In this document: positions 18,417 through 27,007 of the stretch, piece after piece
Layout: each line of letters begins with the position of its first letter
Position numbering within the stretch: the first letter of the stretch is position 1
Origin: Glaciecola sp964446865
GTDB taxonomy: Bacteria > Pseudomonadota > Gammaproteobacteria > Enterobacterales > Alteromonadaceae
NCBI GenBank assembly: GCA_964446865.1
Contig: CAYURD010000005.1
Span: 1-64,000, forward strand
Length of the DNA: 64,000 bases
Direction: 5' to 3'
Position numbers and translations under genes: made by a program
Notes under the pieces: generated by a model
What the model saw: the letters and a program-made list of their open reading frames with translations, nothing else
Told to the model about the DNA's origin: nothing
The model's database searches: none

Positions 18417-18488
18417 CATTTTTCATGTTTTGCAATGCACTAAGTTTTGCTACCATGAGGCATAACAATAAAAAAACTGGTTTCTACC

Positions 18489-19637
18489 ATGCATATCAAT
18501 AGCCAATTCGACAGTGGCAACATTAATGTCATCTCAATCGATGATCCAAGCAATATTCAATTAAGCATTAACAAAGATCATCAGTCTGACTTTCACCAAT
18601 GGTTTCATTTCAAGCTGCATACTACGCCTTTTATAAATCATAAAATGACCATAGTTGATGCTGATAAAACCGCATATCCTGAAGGCTGGCAAGATTATAA
18701 AGCCTTAGCATCATACGACAGAGAAACGTGGTTTAGAGTGGATACTGAATATACGGGTAAATCACTTGTTATCGATTTTACGCCAGAGTATGAAAGTGTG
18801 TATTTTGCCTATTTTATCCCGTACAGCTATGAACGCCATCAAGATTTAATCGGGTCAGCACAAATGAGTTTTGATTGTCGCCATGAGCTCTTGGGCTTGA
18901 CAATAGACGGTCGAGAAGTCAACTTGCTTATTATTGGTGATGAGCCGCAAGAAGGTGATGATCCTAAAAACATTATATGGGTGACTGCGCGTCAACATCC
19001 CGGTGAAACAATGGCAGAATGGCTCGTAGAAGGTATGTTAGACCGCTTATTAGACGAAGATGACGGCTTGGCCAAAGAGTTGCTGTCAAATAACGTGTTT
19101 TATGTTGTCCCAAATATGAACCCTGATGGCAGTGTAAGAGGGCATTTGCGAACGAATGCCGTCGGTGTCAATCTTAACAGAGAGTGGGAAAGCCCCAGTC
19201 TAGATCAAAGCCCAGAAGTTTATTATGTGCTCAAAAAAATGCAGGAAACCGGCGTCGATATTTATTTAGACGTACACGGCGACGAAGCCTTGCCTTATAA
19301 TTTTGTTGCTGGCAGTGAAGGGATACCTAATTACACTGATAAAATCAAAACGATGGAAGATACCTTTAAAAAGGCACTGTTAGATGTAACGCCAGAGTTT
19401 CAAGATAAGTATGGCTATGACAAAGATGAGCCCGGAAAAGCAAATCTAACGGTGGCAAGCAATGCGGTCAGTCATAAGTTTGATTGTTTAGGCTATACTC
19501 TAGAGATGCCTTTTAAAGATAATGCTAATTTACCTGATGCTGCGTTTGGATGGTCAACACCAAGATGCAAGCAGCTGGGTCAGGATGTGTTGGTTGCTTT
19601 TAGGGCGGTTAGCCAGTATTTGCTTAGCCGTAAATAG
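18489..19637 (+). CDS. M14-family zinc carboxypeptidase, cytosolic carboxypeptidase-like
   Basis: A predicted cytoplasmic metallocarboxypeptidase of the AGBL/CCP-like M14 branch. The 382-residue protein has an N-terminal beta-rich domain (about 1-130), typical of this branch, then the catalytic domain. Zinc-ligand motif ARQHPGETMAEW gives His and Glu; DVHGDEALPYNF near 260 gives the third ligand; NPDGSVRGHLRTN and NLNREW carry substrate-binding residues; LEMPFKDN near 345 carries the likely catalytic Glu. There is no signal peptide. It stands alone between a terminator and the symporter gene. The natural substrate is unknown. Confidence 0.88.
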   Translation: MHINSQFDSGNINVISIDDPSNIQLSINKDHQSDFHQWFHFKLHTTPFINHKMTIVDADKTAYPEGWQDYKALASYDRETWFRVDTEYTGKSLVIDFTPEYESVYFAYFIPYSYERHQDLIGSAQMSFDCRHELLGLTIDGREVNLLIIGDEPQEGDDPKNIIWVTARQHPGETMAEWLVEGMLDRLLDEDDGLAKELLSNNVFYVVPNMNPDGSVRGHLRTNAVGVNLNREWESPSLDQSPEVYYVLKKMQETGVDIYLDVHGDEALPYNFVAGSEGIPNYTDKIKTMEDTFKKALLDVTPEFQDKYGYDKDEPGKANLTVASNAVSHKFDCLGYTLEMPFKDNANLPDAAFGWSTPRCKQLGQDVLVAFRAVSQYLLSRK

Positions 19638-19738
19638 CGTTTACTGACGCTATTTTAAGCCTGAAACTATTCTAAGCGTAGATATATTTACAATAACAAT
19701 AATAATGATTAATAACACTCATAAAAAGGAATGCCACA

Positions 19739-21400
19739 TTGGATGCTATACAAGATTTTTTTGAATTAATAGATGGCTTTTTAGGCTCAGCTGATTGGTT
19801 CCCTTACGCACTGTTAGGCACCGGTGCGTTTTTTACAATATATTTAAAATTCCCACAAGTTCGCTACTTTAAGCATGCAATCAAAGTCGTCACTGGTAAA
19901 TTTGACAAAGATAACGCTCCAGGCGATACAACGCATTTTCAGTCTTTAACAACAGCTTTGTCGGGCACCGTTGGCACGGGTAATATTGCGGGCGTTGCTT
20001 TAGCTATCTATTTAGGTGGACCAGCTGCTCTTTTTTGGATGTGGGCAACCGCATTTTTTGGGATGACAACTAAATTTGTCGAAGTAACCTTGTCACATAA
20101 ATATCGTGAAAAAACACCTGATGGCACCATGGCAGGTGGCCCAATGTACTACATGGACAAACGTCTAAACATGAAATGGTTGGCAGTAGCGTTTGCTGTT
20201 GCAACGGTTATTAGTTCGTTCGGCACCGGTAATTTACCGCAGAGCAACAGCATCGCGGTAACTATGGAAGCGACATTTGGCATTGACCCTTGGGTCATCG
20301 GTTCAGTATTGGCTATATTGCTTGGGATGGTGATTTTAGGCGGTATAACGCGTATTGCAGCGGTTACCTCTAAAGTTGTACCGTTTATGGCACTTATTTA
20401 TATTATTGGCGCTTTTGCGGTGATATTTGCCAATATTGAAAATGTAGGCCCTGCTTTTGCCTCTATATTTATGGATGCGTTTACTGGGTCAGCGGCTGCC
20501 GGTGGATTTTTAGGTGCAACGCTAGCCTATGCCTTTAACCGTGGGGTAAACCGAGGTTTGTTTTCTAACGAAGCTGGACAAGGTTCTGCTCCAATTGCCC
20601 ACGCCGCGGCAAAAACTGACGAGCCTGTATCAGAAGGGATGGTGTCTATTTTAGAACCGTTTATTGATACGATTATTATTTGTACACTGACAGGCCTTGT
20701 TATTTTGTCGTCTGGTGTGTGGAGCGAAAAGCACGAAAATGTGTTTGACCGTTCAGACATGAAGTTTGTTGCGGGTGAACTTAGTCAAGACAACAACATC
20801 GATACTAATAATCTTTTTATGTATTTAAATGAAGTGGATGGCACTACAGTAGAGAGCTTTAATGGTGAAATTACCGTTGTTAATGGTGTTGCCGTAACCG
20901 GTGGTTATACACTCGTAAATGCGCGATCATTTGCTGAAGATGTGACGTATCACGTAGGGTCTTTAGAAGATTTATTTACAGGTACCTTAGTCATCGAAGA
21001 TGGCAGTATCAAGCGCGACAATATTATTGTTAATGGTAAGTCACTTATTCATTCAGCGGCACTGACTACATTGGCATTCACCAAAGGCTTTTTTGGTAAT
21101 TATGGCCAGTACATTGTGTCAATAGGCCTTCTACTGTTTGCCTTTTCAACTGCGATTGCGTGGTCATATTATGGCGACCGAGCAATGACGTATTTGCTTG
21201 GGCCAGCATCGGTTATGCCATACAGAGTCATATATGTATTTGGTTTTCTATGGGCGGCAGTATCTGATACGACTTTGGTTTGGGCAATCTCGGCTGTGGC
21301 AATTGTTGTGATGACCTTGCCTAACTTGTTTGGCATTCTATTGTTGCGTAAAGAAATGAAAGAGTCGGTTGCTGAGTATTGGCAGAAAACCAACAAGTAA
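19739..21400 (+). CDS. Sodium/alanine (glycine) symporter, AGCS family
   Basis: An inner-membrane Na+-coupled importer of small neutral amino acids. The TTG start is chosen because AAGGA stands about 8 bases upstream and no ATG is in frame nearby. Family motifs are ALSGTVGTGNIAGVALAIY, GGPMYYMDKRLN, GTGNLPQSNSIA and RGLFSNEAGQGSAPIAHAAA. The 553 residues exceed the usual ~450 because of a ~100-residue hydrophilic insert (about 325-435, from EKHENVFDRSDM to VNGKSLIHSA) between late membrane segments. The exact substrate cannot be told from sequence. Confidence 0.92.
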   Translation: MDAIQDFFELIDGFLGSADWFPYALLGTGAFFTIYLKFPQVRYFKHAIKVVTGKFDKDNAPGDTTHFQSLTTALSGTVGTGNIAGVALAIYLGGPAALFWMWATAFFGMTTKFVEVTLSHKYREKTPDGTMAGGPMYYMDKRLNMKWLAVAFAVATVISSFGTGNLPQSNSIAVTMEATFGIDPWVIGSVLAILLGMVILGGITRIAAVTSKVVPFMALIYIIGAFAVIFANIENVGPAFASIFMDAFTGSAAAGGFLGATLAYAFNRGVNRGLFSNEAGQGSAPIAHAAAKTDEPVSEGMVSILEPFIDTIIICTLTGLVILSSGVWSEKHENVFDRSDMKFVAGELSQDNNIDTNNLFMYLNEVDGTTVESFNGEITVVNGVAVTGGYTLVNARSFAEDVTYHVGSLEDLFTGTLVIEDGSIKRDNIIVNGKSLIHSAALTTLAFTKGFFGNYGQYIVSIGLLLFAFSTAIAWSYYGDRAMTYLLGPASVMPYRVIYVFGFLWAAVSDTTLVWAISAVAIVVMTLPNLFGILLLRKEMKESVAEYWQKTNK

Positions 21401-21426
21401 GCCAAAGTTGGATGCGCTTAATATTT

Positions 21427-21442
21427 GCTAGGTTCGCCTAGC
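21427..21442 (+). terminator. Small TTCG-tetraloop hairpin after the symporter gene
   Basis: GCTAGG-TTCG-CCTAGC forms a perfect 6-pair hairpin with a very stable UUCG loop, 26 bases after the stop. No T-run follows. It may stabilise the 3' end of the mRNA or act as a weak terminator. Confidence 0.4.
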
Positions 21443-21507
21443 TATAGTTTGCTATACACTTTGGCGCTCCACCACGCGTTTTTGCAGTAAAAAGATTTGA
21501 GGAATTT

Positions 21508-21840
21508 ATGGCGATAACCAATTGTCCATCATGTAGTAAGCCTATATCAGATAAAGCAAAGTCCTGCCCACATTGCAGTTTTGATTTTGGCGATGCGACG
21601 GCAGACGATATTAGACGAAAACTCTCTTTACAACGTTTTCAGAAAGTCCAAAAAATCCAAAATCAATCTATGCTAGCAATTATTCTATTTGTGGTAGGTT
21701 GTTTCTTAATATTTCAAGGAAATTTTCCTGCCGGTGAGACAGGCGTCCTAATGTGGAACGGCTCAATTGCCCTAGCAACTCTGGGTTTTATTTGGTATGC
21801 GGTAAATCGCGTGCGTATCACGTTAGCAAAACGTGGCTAA
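21508..21840 (+). CDS. Small zinc-ribbon membrane protein
   Basis: The 110-residue protein begins with a zinc ribbon (C6-P-S-C9 and C20-P-H-C23), followed by a charged helix and two hydrophobic segments (about residues 53-70 and 80-97). It is therefore a membrane protein with a small cytoplasmic metal-binding head. I recognise only the zinc-ribbon type, not a function. It precedes yeaC by 39 bases, which include a perfect 20-base palindrome. GAGGA upstream supports the ATG. Confidence 0.82.
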   Translation: MAITNCPSCSKPISDKAKSCPHCSFDFGDATADDIRRKLSLQRFQKVQKIQNQSMLAIILFVVGCFLIFQGNFPAGETGVLMWNGSIALATLGFIWYAVNRVRITLAKRG

Positions 21841-21841
21841 T

Positions 21842-21861
21842 TGTGATTGATATCAATCACA
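21842..21861. promoter_or_regulatory. Perfect 20-base palindrome upstream of yeaC
   Basis: TGTGATTGATATCAATCACA is perfectly self-complementary with no spacer. It starts directly after the stop of the zinc-ribbon gene and ends 18 bases before the yeaC ATG. It has TGTGA/TCACA ends like CRP sites, but the spacing (10 rather than 6) is wrong for CRP. It is a good candidate for an operator of a dimeric regulator I cannot name. Confidence 0.55.
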
Positions 21862-21879
21862 GCTTATTAAGGTGGATTA

Positions 21880-22173
21880 ATGCAAGCAGAACAACTTTTA
21901 GCGGCCATGACCGACGACATATATGAAAAGTTCAAACAGGCCATTGAAACCGGTAAGTGGCTTGATGGTAATCCATTGAGTGAAGACCAACGAGAAACCG
22001 TGTTGCAAGCGGTTTTGCTTTATCAAGCTAAAGTTGAGCAATCGCAAGAACATATGACCGTGGGTAAAGACGGTGAAATAGTGCAAAAGACTCGACAAGA
22101 ATTGCAACAAGAACTCAAGCAAGCTCAGACTAAACAAGAAAACATAGCGCGGTTTAAACAGGATGATTTTTAA
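21880..22173 (+). CDS. yeaC: YeaC-like protein (DUF1315)
   Basis: A small cytoplasmic protein of unknown function. The 97 residues match E. coli YeaC in the core: an N-terminal MTDDIYEKFKQAIETGKW, LSEDQRETVLQAVLLYQAK and EHMTVGKDGEIV. Its last bases overlap the start of the DUF349 gene by 11, so the two are translationally coupled. AGGTGG upstream supports the ATG. Confidence 0.85.
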   Translation: MQAEQLLAAMTDDIYEKFKQAIETGKWLDGNPLSEDQRETVLQAVLLYQAKVEQSQEHMTVGKDGEIVQKTRQELQQELKQAQTKQENIARFKQDDF

Positions 22174-25060
22174 GAATATCTTTACCCCAGCTTACAAAAG
22201 CAGTGAAGCTAATAAGCGCCAGCAGAGCATCGCCGCTCTCGATAAAAACAAAGAAAAAGATAAAGCGATTTTGCACGAACTTGCCTTTAATGATGATAAT
22301 GATAAGGTCGTCATGACGGCGCTTGATGCCTTGGATTCTTTTGTTTTGTGGGTCAAAGCGCTTGAGACATCACATTCTGCCTCGGTAAAGAAGCGTGCCC
22401 AACAAAAGTGTATTGAGTATTTAGAAAAACCTGAATATGTTAACGACAGCTTATTTTCATCGTTTATCAAAGAAAGTAAAAACAAAGGCGTATTAGAGGC
22501 GCTTTTGTTTAATAGCCCTCGTTTACAAGCAGACAACGAATTGGCCTTACAGTTGTTGTTTAGTTTTGATAATGAAGTGTTTACTAAGCGCTTTTTTCAA
22601 GAAAAAGCGAACGAGCAACAGCAGTCACTGATTCTGGATAAAACCAGTGATGTTAAAACGCTAAATCGCTTTGCTAAACATACTCAATTTACGCTAATCC
22701 AGTCAAAAATAGACGAAAAACTAGCTCATATTCAATACTTAGCTCAAGCGCCGAAAAAAATAGAGCAACAAGTGACCTTAATTAATTCAAGGTTACTTGC
22801 CCTAAAAGACGCGCAAGATTATGAGTATTTACGTGATAATTTTTCGGCCTTGTGTACTGAATTTGAGGTATTAAAACCACAGTTTAATTTATTAGACGAA
22901 GAATCTGCCGCAAAACATAGTGAGAAGTACTTAGGACTTAAGGCAAATTTGCAGCAAAAACTTGACGAGAGAGAACAGCAGTATCAAGCTGAACTTAAGT
23001 TAAAACAAACAACTGATGAATTAAGTGAGATAGCCAATAAGGCGAAGCTAATTGAACAGCAAATTGAATTGCTGTTTAAGCAAGTTGAGCATGAAGACAC
23101 TAGCGTTGATGCCGAGCTGAAAATACTGGCAACATCGGTTGATGACGCGCAAGTTGAGTTAAGGGCGATAGAGCCTAAAGCACAAACAGCCGCTCATAAA
23201 CAAAGTATCAAGCAATTAGCGACACAGCTTTTAAGTATGCGCGATATGCTTAATAATTTACCCGCGCTAATGCAAGATCTTGACAGCATAAATGGCATTA
23301 TTGAGCAGGCACAAACGATGCTAGATAAAACAACCGTTGATACAACTGATGCAAATAAAACTGAAGATGAAGATAGCGCTGATAAAGAAACGCAGCTTGA
23401 TCCGATACGTTTTTTGGAGCAAACAGCAAAACAAGCGCGGCAACAGTTCGAGTCTCTCAATACAATAAAAAATGATATGCTACCCAAGCCTATCATCAAG
23501 CGTTTTAACAGCGTGTTATCAACAATCAACAAACAAAAACAAACATTAATAGACAGCAAAAAAAAGCAAGAATACAAAGTTGAGGCTAAATTAAAAGTCA
23601 TCAATCGTCTAATTAATGAAGGTAAATTTACACCCGCTATAGGGTCTTTTTTTCACCTTAAAAATAACTTCGCAAGTGTTGCTGAAACTGCGTCTTTGAG
23701 GCTGCAAAAGTCCTACGAACAAACCTTAAAAGAAGTTGAGAAGCTGCAAGATTGGCAGGCTTATATTGCGCAGCCTCGTAAACCAGCACTAATTAAAAAA
23801 GTTGAGGAAATATTATCTGCAGGATTTAGCGACCCGTATGAGCGCGCTGAGCAGGTAAAACAGTTAAGAAAAGAGTGGACGAGCTTTGGTAATTTACACA
23901 CTCCCGAAGACGAGCAACACAATCAGACCTTTGATGCACTTATTGAAAAAGCCTTTGCGCCAGTGCGCGCATTTTTTGCTGAGCTTGAGCGTCAACGTGA
24001 AGTCAATCTATCAACAGCTAAGAGTATTATCAATGATGCCAAACAGATTGATATTGAGCAAAGCGCCAAAGACTTAGCAAAAGAAGTCGGCGCCTTAAAA
24101 ACAAAGTTTAGTCGACTAGGCGAGCTCGATAAAAGTAAGATAAATTCAGTTAAGCGAGAATTTAGCAAAGCTTTACGACCCTTGAATGAACGTATCAATC
24201 AAGCACAAAAAGCCAATGCCGACCTAAAGCAAAGTTTGATTGTTAAAGCGCAAAAACTGGTCGATAGCTTAGAAGATGAAAACGGCTTGAAAGAAGCGGC
24301 AAATCAGGCAAAAGTGTTACAACAAAAATGGAAGGATATAGGATTTGCAGGGAAGTCTATAGATAATCGCCTATGGCAAACTTTCAGAGAGCTCAACGAT
24401 TCGTTGTTTAGTCGATATCATGAAGATCTTACCCAGCAAAAATCAGCCCAACAGCAACAGTTGCAAGAAATTGATGCTAAAGTGGCTGACGTACTTGCAA
24501 AAATTAACGCTGCTGGGCATATGAGTGACCTTCAGTTTTATGAGCAAACTCACTCTGATCTTGCCAAAGGATTAATTGATGTAGACGAACAAACGCGTAA
24601 AAAGGTCATGCCCAAACTGGCTAAAATGGAAGATACTTTTGCGCGTTGCATCAAACAAATGCAAAAAGACAAAGAGCAAGAAACAGTTAAATCACTTTTT
24701 ACATTTTTACAAGGGTTTAAGTCAACCGAAGCGATTGAGTCGATGCCTGATTTGCCCAGTCGTTACCAAGCATGGATAAAAGGAGAGGTAGAACCTTTGG
24801 CCATTCTAAAAGGCTTAAATAGAAGTGATGTCGCGATGATAGCGGCTATTTTACATAATGTGCCTTTTGCTGAGCTAAATATTGGGACCCAAGCACGATT
24901 TAAAGAGCTACAGCTACAGCTCATGGCTGCTAAACTGCAGTCAGGTCAAACAATATTGCCCGAGGCTGTATTAGCCGCATATGTTTATCAAGGGCCTTTT
25001 GACGATGAGCAACAAGCTAGCTTAGAAGCGATGCAAAACATGTACATAAAAGCGGCCTAA
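22163..25060 (+). CDS. DUF349-containing coiled-coil protein
   Basis: A 965-residue, mostly helical, hydrophilic protein without signal peptide or membrane segment. It holds several DUF349-type repeats in the second half, recognised by the spaced W/W-G pattern, for example REWTSFGNLH, FAPVRAFFAELER, QKWKDIGFAGKS and LWQTFRELNDSLFSRYHED. The first ~150 residues resemble a helical-repeat segment. The family is widespread in gammaproteobacteria but its role is not established. It is coupled to yeaC and followed 8 bases later by ansA. Confidence 0.85.
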   Translation: MIFKNIFTPAYKSSEANKRQQSIAALDKNKEKDKAILHELAFNDDNDKVVMTALDALDSFVLWVKALETSHSASVKKRAQQKCIEYLEKPEYVNDSLFSSFIKESKNKGVLEALLFNSPRLQADNELALQLLFSFDNEVFTKRFFQEKANEQQQSLILDKTSDVKTLNRFAKHTQFTLIQSKIDEKLAHIQYLAQAPKKIEQQVTLINSRLLALKDAQDYEYLRDNFSALCTEFEVLKPQFNLLDEESAAKHSEKYLGLKANLQQKLDEREQQYQAELKLKQTTDELSEIANKAKLIEQQIELLFKQVEHEDTSVDAELKILATSVDDAQVELRAIEPKAQTAAHKQSIKQLATQLLSMRDMLNNLPALMQDLDSINGIIEQAQTMLDKTTVDTTDANKTEDEDSADKETQLDPIRFLEQTAKQARQQFESLNTIKNDMLPKPIIKRFNSVLSTINKQKQTLIDSKKKQEYKVEAKLKVINRLINEGKFTPAIGSFFHLKNNFASVAETASLRLQKSYEQTLKEVEKLQDWQAYIAQPRKPALIKKVEEILSAGFSDPYERAEQVKQLRKEWTSFGNLHTPEDEQHNQTFDALIEKAFAPVRAFFAELERQREVNLSTAKSIINDAKQIDIEQSAKDLAKEVGALKTKFSRLGELDKSKINSVKREFSKALRPLNERINQAQKANADLKQSLIVKAQKLVDSLEDENGLKEAANQAKVLQQKWKDIGFAGKSIDNRLWQTFRELNDSLFSRYHEDLTQQKSAQQQQLQEIDAKVADVLAKINAAGHMSDLQFYEQTHSDLAKGLIDVDEQTRKKVMPKLAKMEDTFARCIKQMQKDKEQETVKSLFTFLQGFKSTEAIESMPDLPSRYQAWIKGEVEPLAILKGLNRSDVAMIAAILHNVPFAELNIGTQARFKELQLQLMAAKLQSGQTILPEAVLAAYVYQGPFDDEQQASLEAMQNMYIKAA

Positions 25061-25068
25061 AGACTGAT

Positions 25069-26085
25069 ATGATAAAGAAACACATTTACGTGGCGTATAC
25101 CGGCGGCACCATTGGCATGAAACCTTCGGCAAATGGCTACGTACCTGCAAAAGGCTATTTGACTGAAACAGTTAAAAAGATGCCCGAGTTTAGGCGTGAT
25201 GAAATGCCGCACTTTACCATTCATGAATATCCCAGTTTGCTAGATTCTAGTGACATGAAACCTGATGATTGGCAAATGATAGCGCAAGATATAGCCGATA
25301 ATTATCAACAGTTTGACGGTTTTATTATTCTCCATGGTACCGATACCATGGCGTACACAAGCTCAGCATTGTCGTTTATGCTTGAAGGCCTGCAAAAGCC
25401 GGTGATTGTGACTGGGTCGCAAATACCCTTGGCGCAATTGCGTTCAGATGGCCAAGCAAACTTACTAAATGCATTGTATATTGCGGCTAATTATCCAATA
25501 GATGAAGTAACGCTCTTTTTCAATAACAAGTTAATGAGAGGCAATAGGGCACGCAAAACTGACGCTGATGGGTTTGATGCTTTTGACAGCCCAAACTTTC
25601 CCATACTGTTGCAAGCTGGTATCCAAATCGAGCTTAATAAACGCGTCTCCAGATTGCCAATATCAAAAAATCGACTACAAGTATCGAATGTACAAAGTCA
25701 ACCAGTTGGTATGTTGAGTTTGTATCCAGGTATAAGCGCAAGCGTTTTTACCAATATTATTCAACAGCCTGTTAATGCACTGATATTAATGAGCTATGGG
25801 GTAGGTAATGCACCACAAAGCCCTGATCTGCTCAAAGAAATAAAACGCGCCACCGAGCAAGGCGTCTTAATAGTTAACTGCACTCAATGCGTAAGAGGTA
25901 CCGTTAATATGACAGGCTATGCTAACGGTCGTATGTTACAAAGCACAGGGGTGATATCAGGAAAAGACATCACACCCGAGGCCGCGCTAGCTAAACTGCA
26001 TTATTTACTCAGTAAAGATGACTTGTCGTTTGCGCAAAAGGGATATCAAATGTCTGTCGATTTGCGTGGCGAAATGACTGACTAG
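25069..26085 (+). CDS. ansA: L-asparaginase I, cytoplasmic type
   Basis: It hydrolyses L-asparagine to aspartate and ammonia. The 338-residue protein has no signal peptide, as expected for AnsA rather than periplasmic AnsB. The two threonine motifs are present: AYTGGTIGMK with the nucleophile T14, and ILHGTDTMAYTSSAL. VTGSQIPL and the C-terminal NCTQCVRGTVNM also fit. It follows the DUF349 gene by 8 bases. Confidence 0.94.
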   Translation: MIKKHIYVAYTGGTIGMKPSANGYVPAKGYLTETVKKMPEFRRDEMPHFTIHEYPSLLDSSDMKPDDWQMIAQDIADNYQQFDGFIILHGTDTMAYTSSALSFMLEGLQKPVIVTGSQIPLAQLRSDGQANLLNALYIAANYPIDEVTLFFNNKLMRGNRARKTDADGFDAFDSPNFPILLQAGIQIELNKRVSRLPISKNRLQVSNVQSQPVGMLSLYPGISASVFTNIIQQPVNALILMSYGVGNAPQSPDLLKEIKRATEQGVLIVNCTQCVRGTVNMTGYANGRMLQSTGVISGKDITPEAALAKLHYLLSKDDLSFAQKGYQMSVDLRGEMTD

Positions 26086-26096
26086 GAGAATGTAAG

Positions 26097-26999
26097 TTGC
26101 TCACCATTTCAAATATAAATAAAACATACAGCAATGGCGTGACTGCGCTTGATAATGTTAGCTTACATATTCCAAAAGGACTGTTTGGTTTATTAGGTCC
26201 AAATGGTGCAGGTAAGTCTTCATTGATGCGCACAATTGCGACATTGCAATTACCCGATCAGGGCAGTATTACTTTTGATAATATTGACGTGATTAATCAG
26301 GCGGACGAATTGCGAAAACGCCTTGGTTATTTGCCTCAAGAATTTGGTGTTTACCCTCGTATTAGCGCTTATGACTTGCTAAACCATATTGCGATTTTAA
26401 AAGGGCTAAATCATACGGGCGAACGCCGAGAAGCGGTTGAAGGCCTGCTTGCACAGACTAACTTGTACTCCCATCGTAAAATATCTGTCAGTTCTTTCTC
26501 GGGCGGGATGCGTCAGCGTTTTGGCATTGCGCAGGCTTTATTAGGTAATCCTGATTTATTGATTGTGGACGAACCCACTGCGGGGCTTGATCCAGAAGAA
26601 CGAAATCGTTTTCACAATTTGTTGGTCAGCCTAGGGAAAGACAAAGTGATTATTTTATCAACGCATATTGTTGATGATGTATCTGAGCTATGTGCTGATA
26701 TGGCCGTGTTAGGCAACGGCAAAATTCTATTGCAAGGTAACCCCATAGAAGTCACCAATCGCTTGGATGGCCGTATATGGCGTAAAACGGTCCTACCAGA
26801 AGAACTCGAGTCTTTTGAGCAAAGTCATAATATCATCTCTAAACGTCTGTTTGCTGGTAGAACTGTTTTACATGTGTTAGCTGATGATCCGCCTGTAGGA
26901 TTTGAATCGGCGCCTGCAAGCCTAGAGGACGCCTACTTTAACATCTTAAAAGAGCAGCGCGCCACCCAGCAGACCTCTGCTGATCCGATGACGGTGTAG
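26097..26999 (+). CDS. ABC transporter ATP-binding protein
   Basis: The ATPase subunit of an exporter-type ABC system. The TTG start is supported by AGGAGA 7 bases upstream. The 300 residues have Walker A GPNGAGKSS (near 35-43), signature SSFSGGMRQR, Walker B LLIVDEPTAGLD and the switch His in LSTHIVDD. It is followed 8 bases later by a permease with a fused peptidase domain, so the two form one complex. The substrate is unknown. A similar gene pair is found in many proteobacteria and Bacteroidetes. Confidence 0.92.
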   Translation: MLTISNINKTYSNGVTALDNVSLHIPKGLFGLLGPNGAGKSSLMRTIATLQLPDQGSITFDNIDVINQADELRKRLGYLPQEFGVYPRISAYDLLNHIAILKGLNHTGERREAVEGLLAQTNLYSHRKISVSSFSGGMRQRFGIAQALLGNPDLLIVDEPTAGLDPEERNRFHNLLVSLGKDKVIILSTHIVDDVSELCADMAVLGNGKILLQGNPIEVTNRLDGRIWRKTVLPEELESFEQSHNIISKRLFAGRTVLHVLADDPPVGFESAPASLEDAYFNILKEQRATQQTSADPMTV

Positions 27000-27007
27000 G
27001 GTAAATA

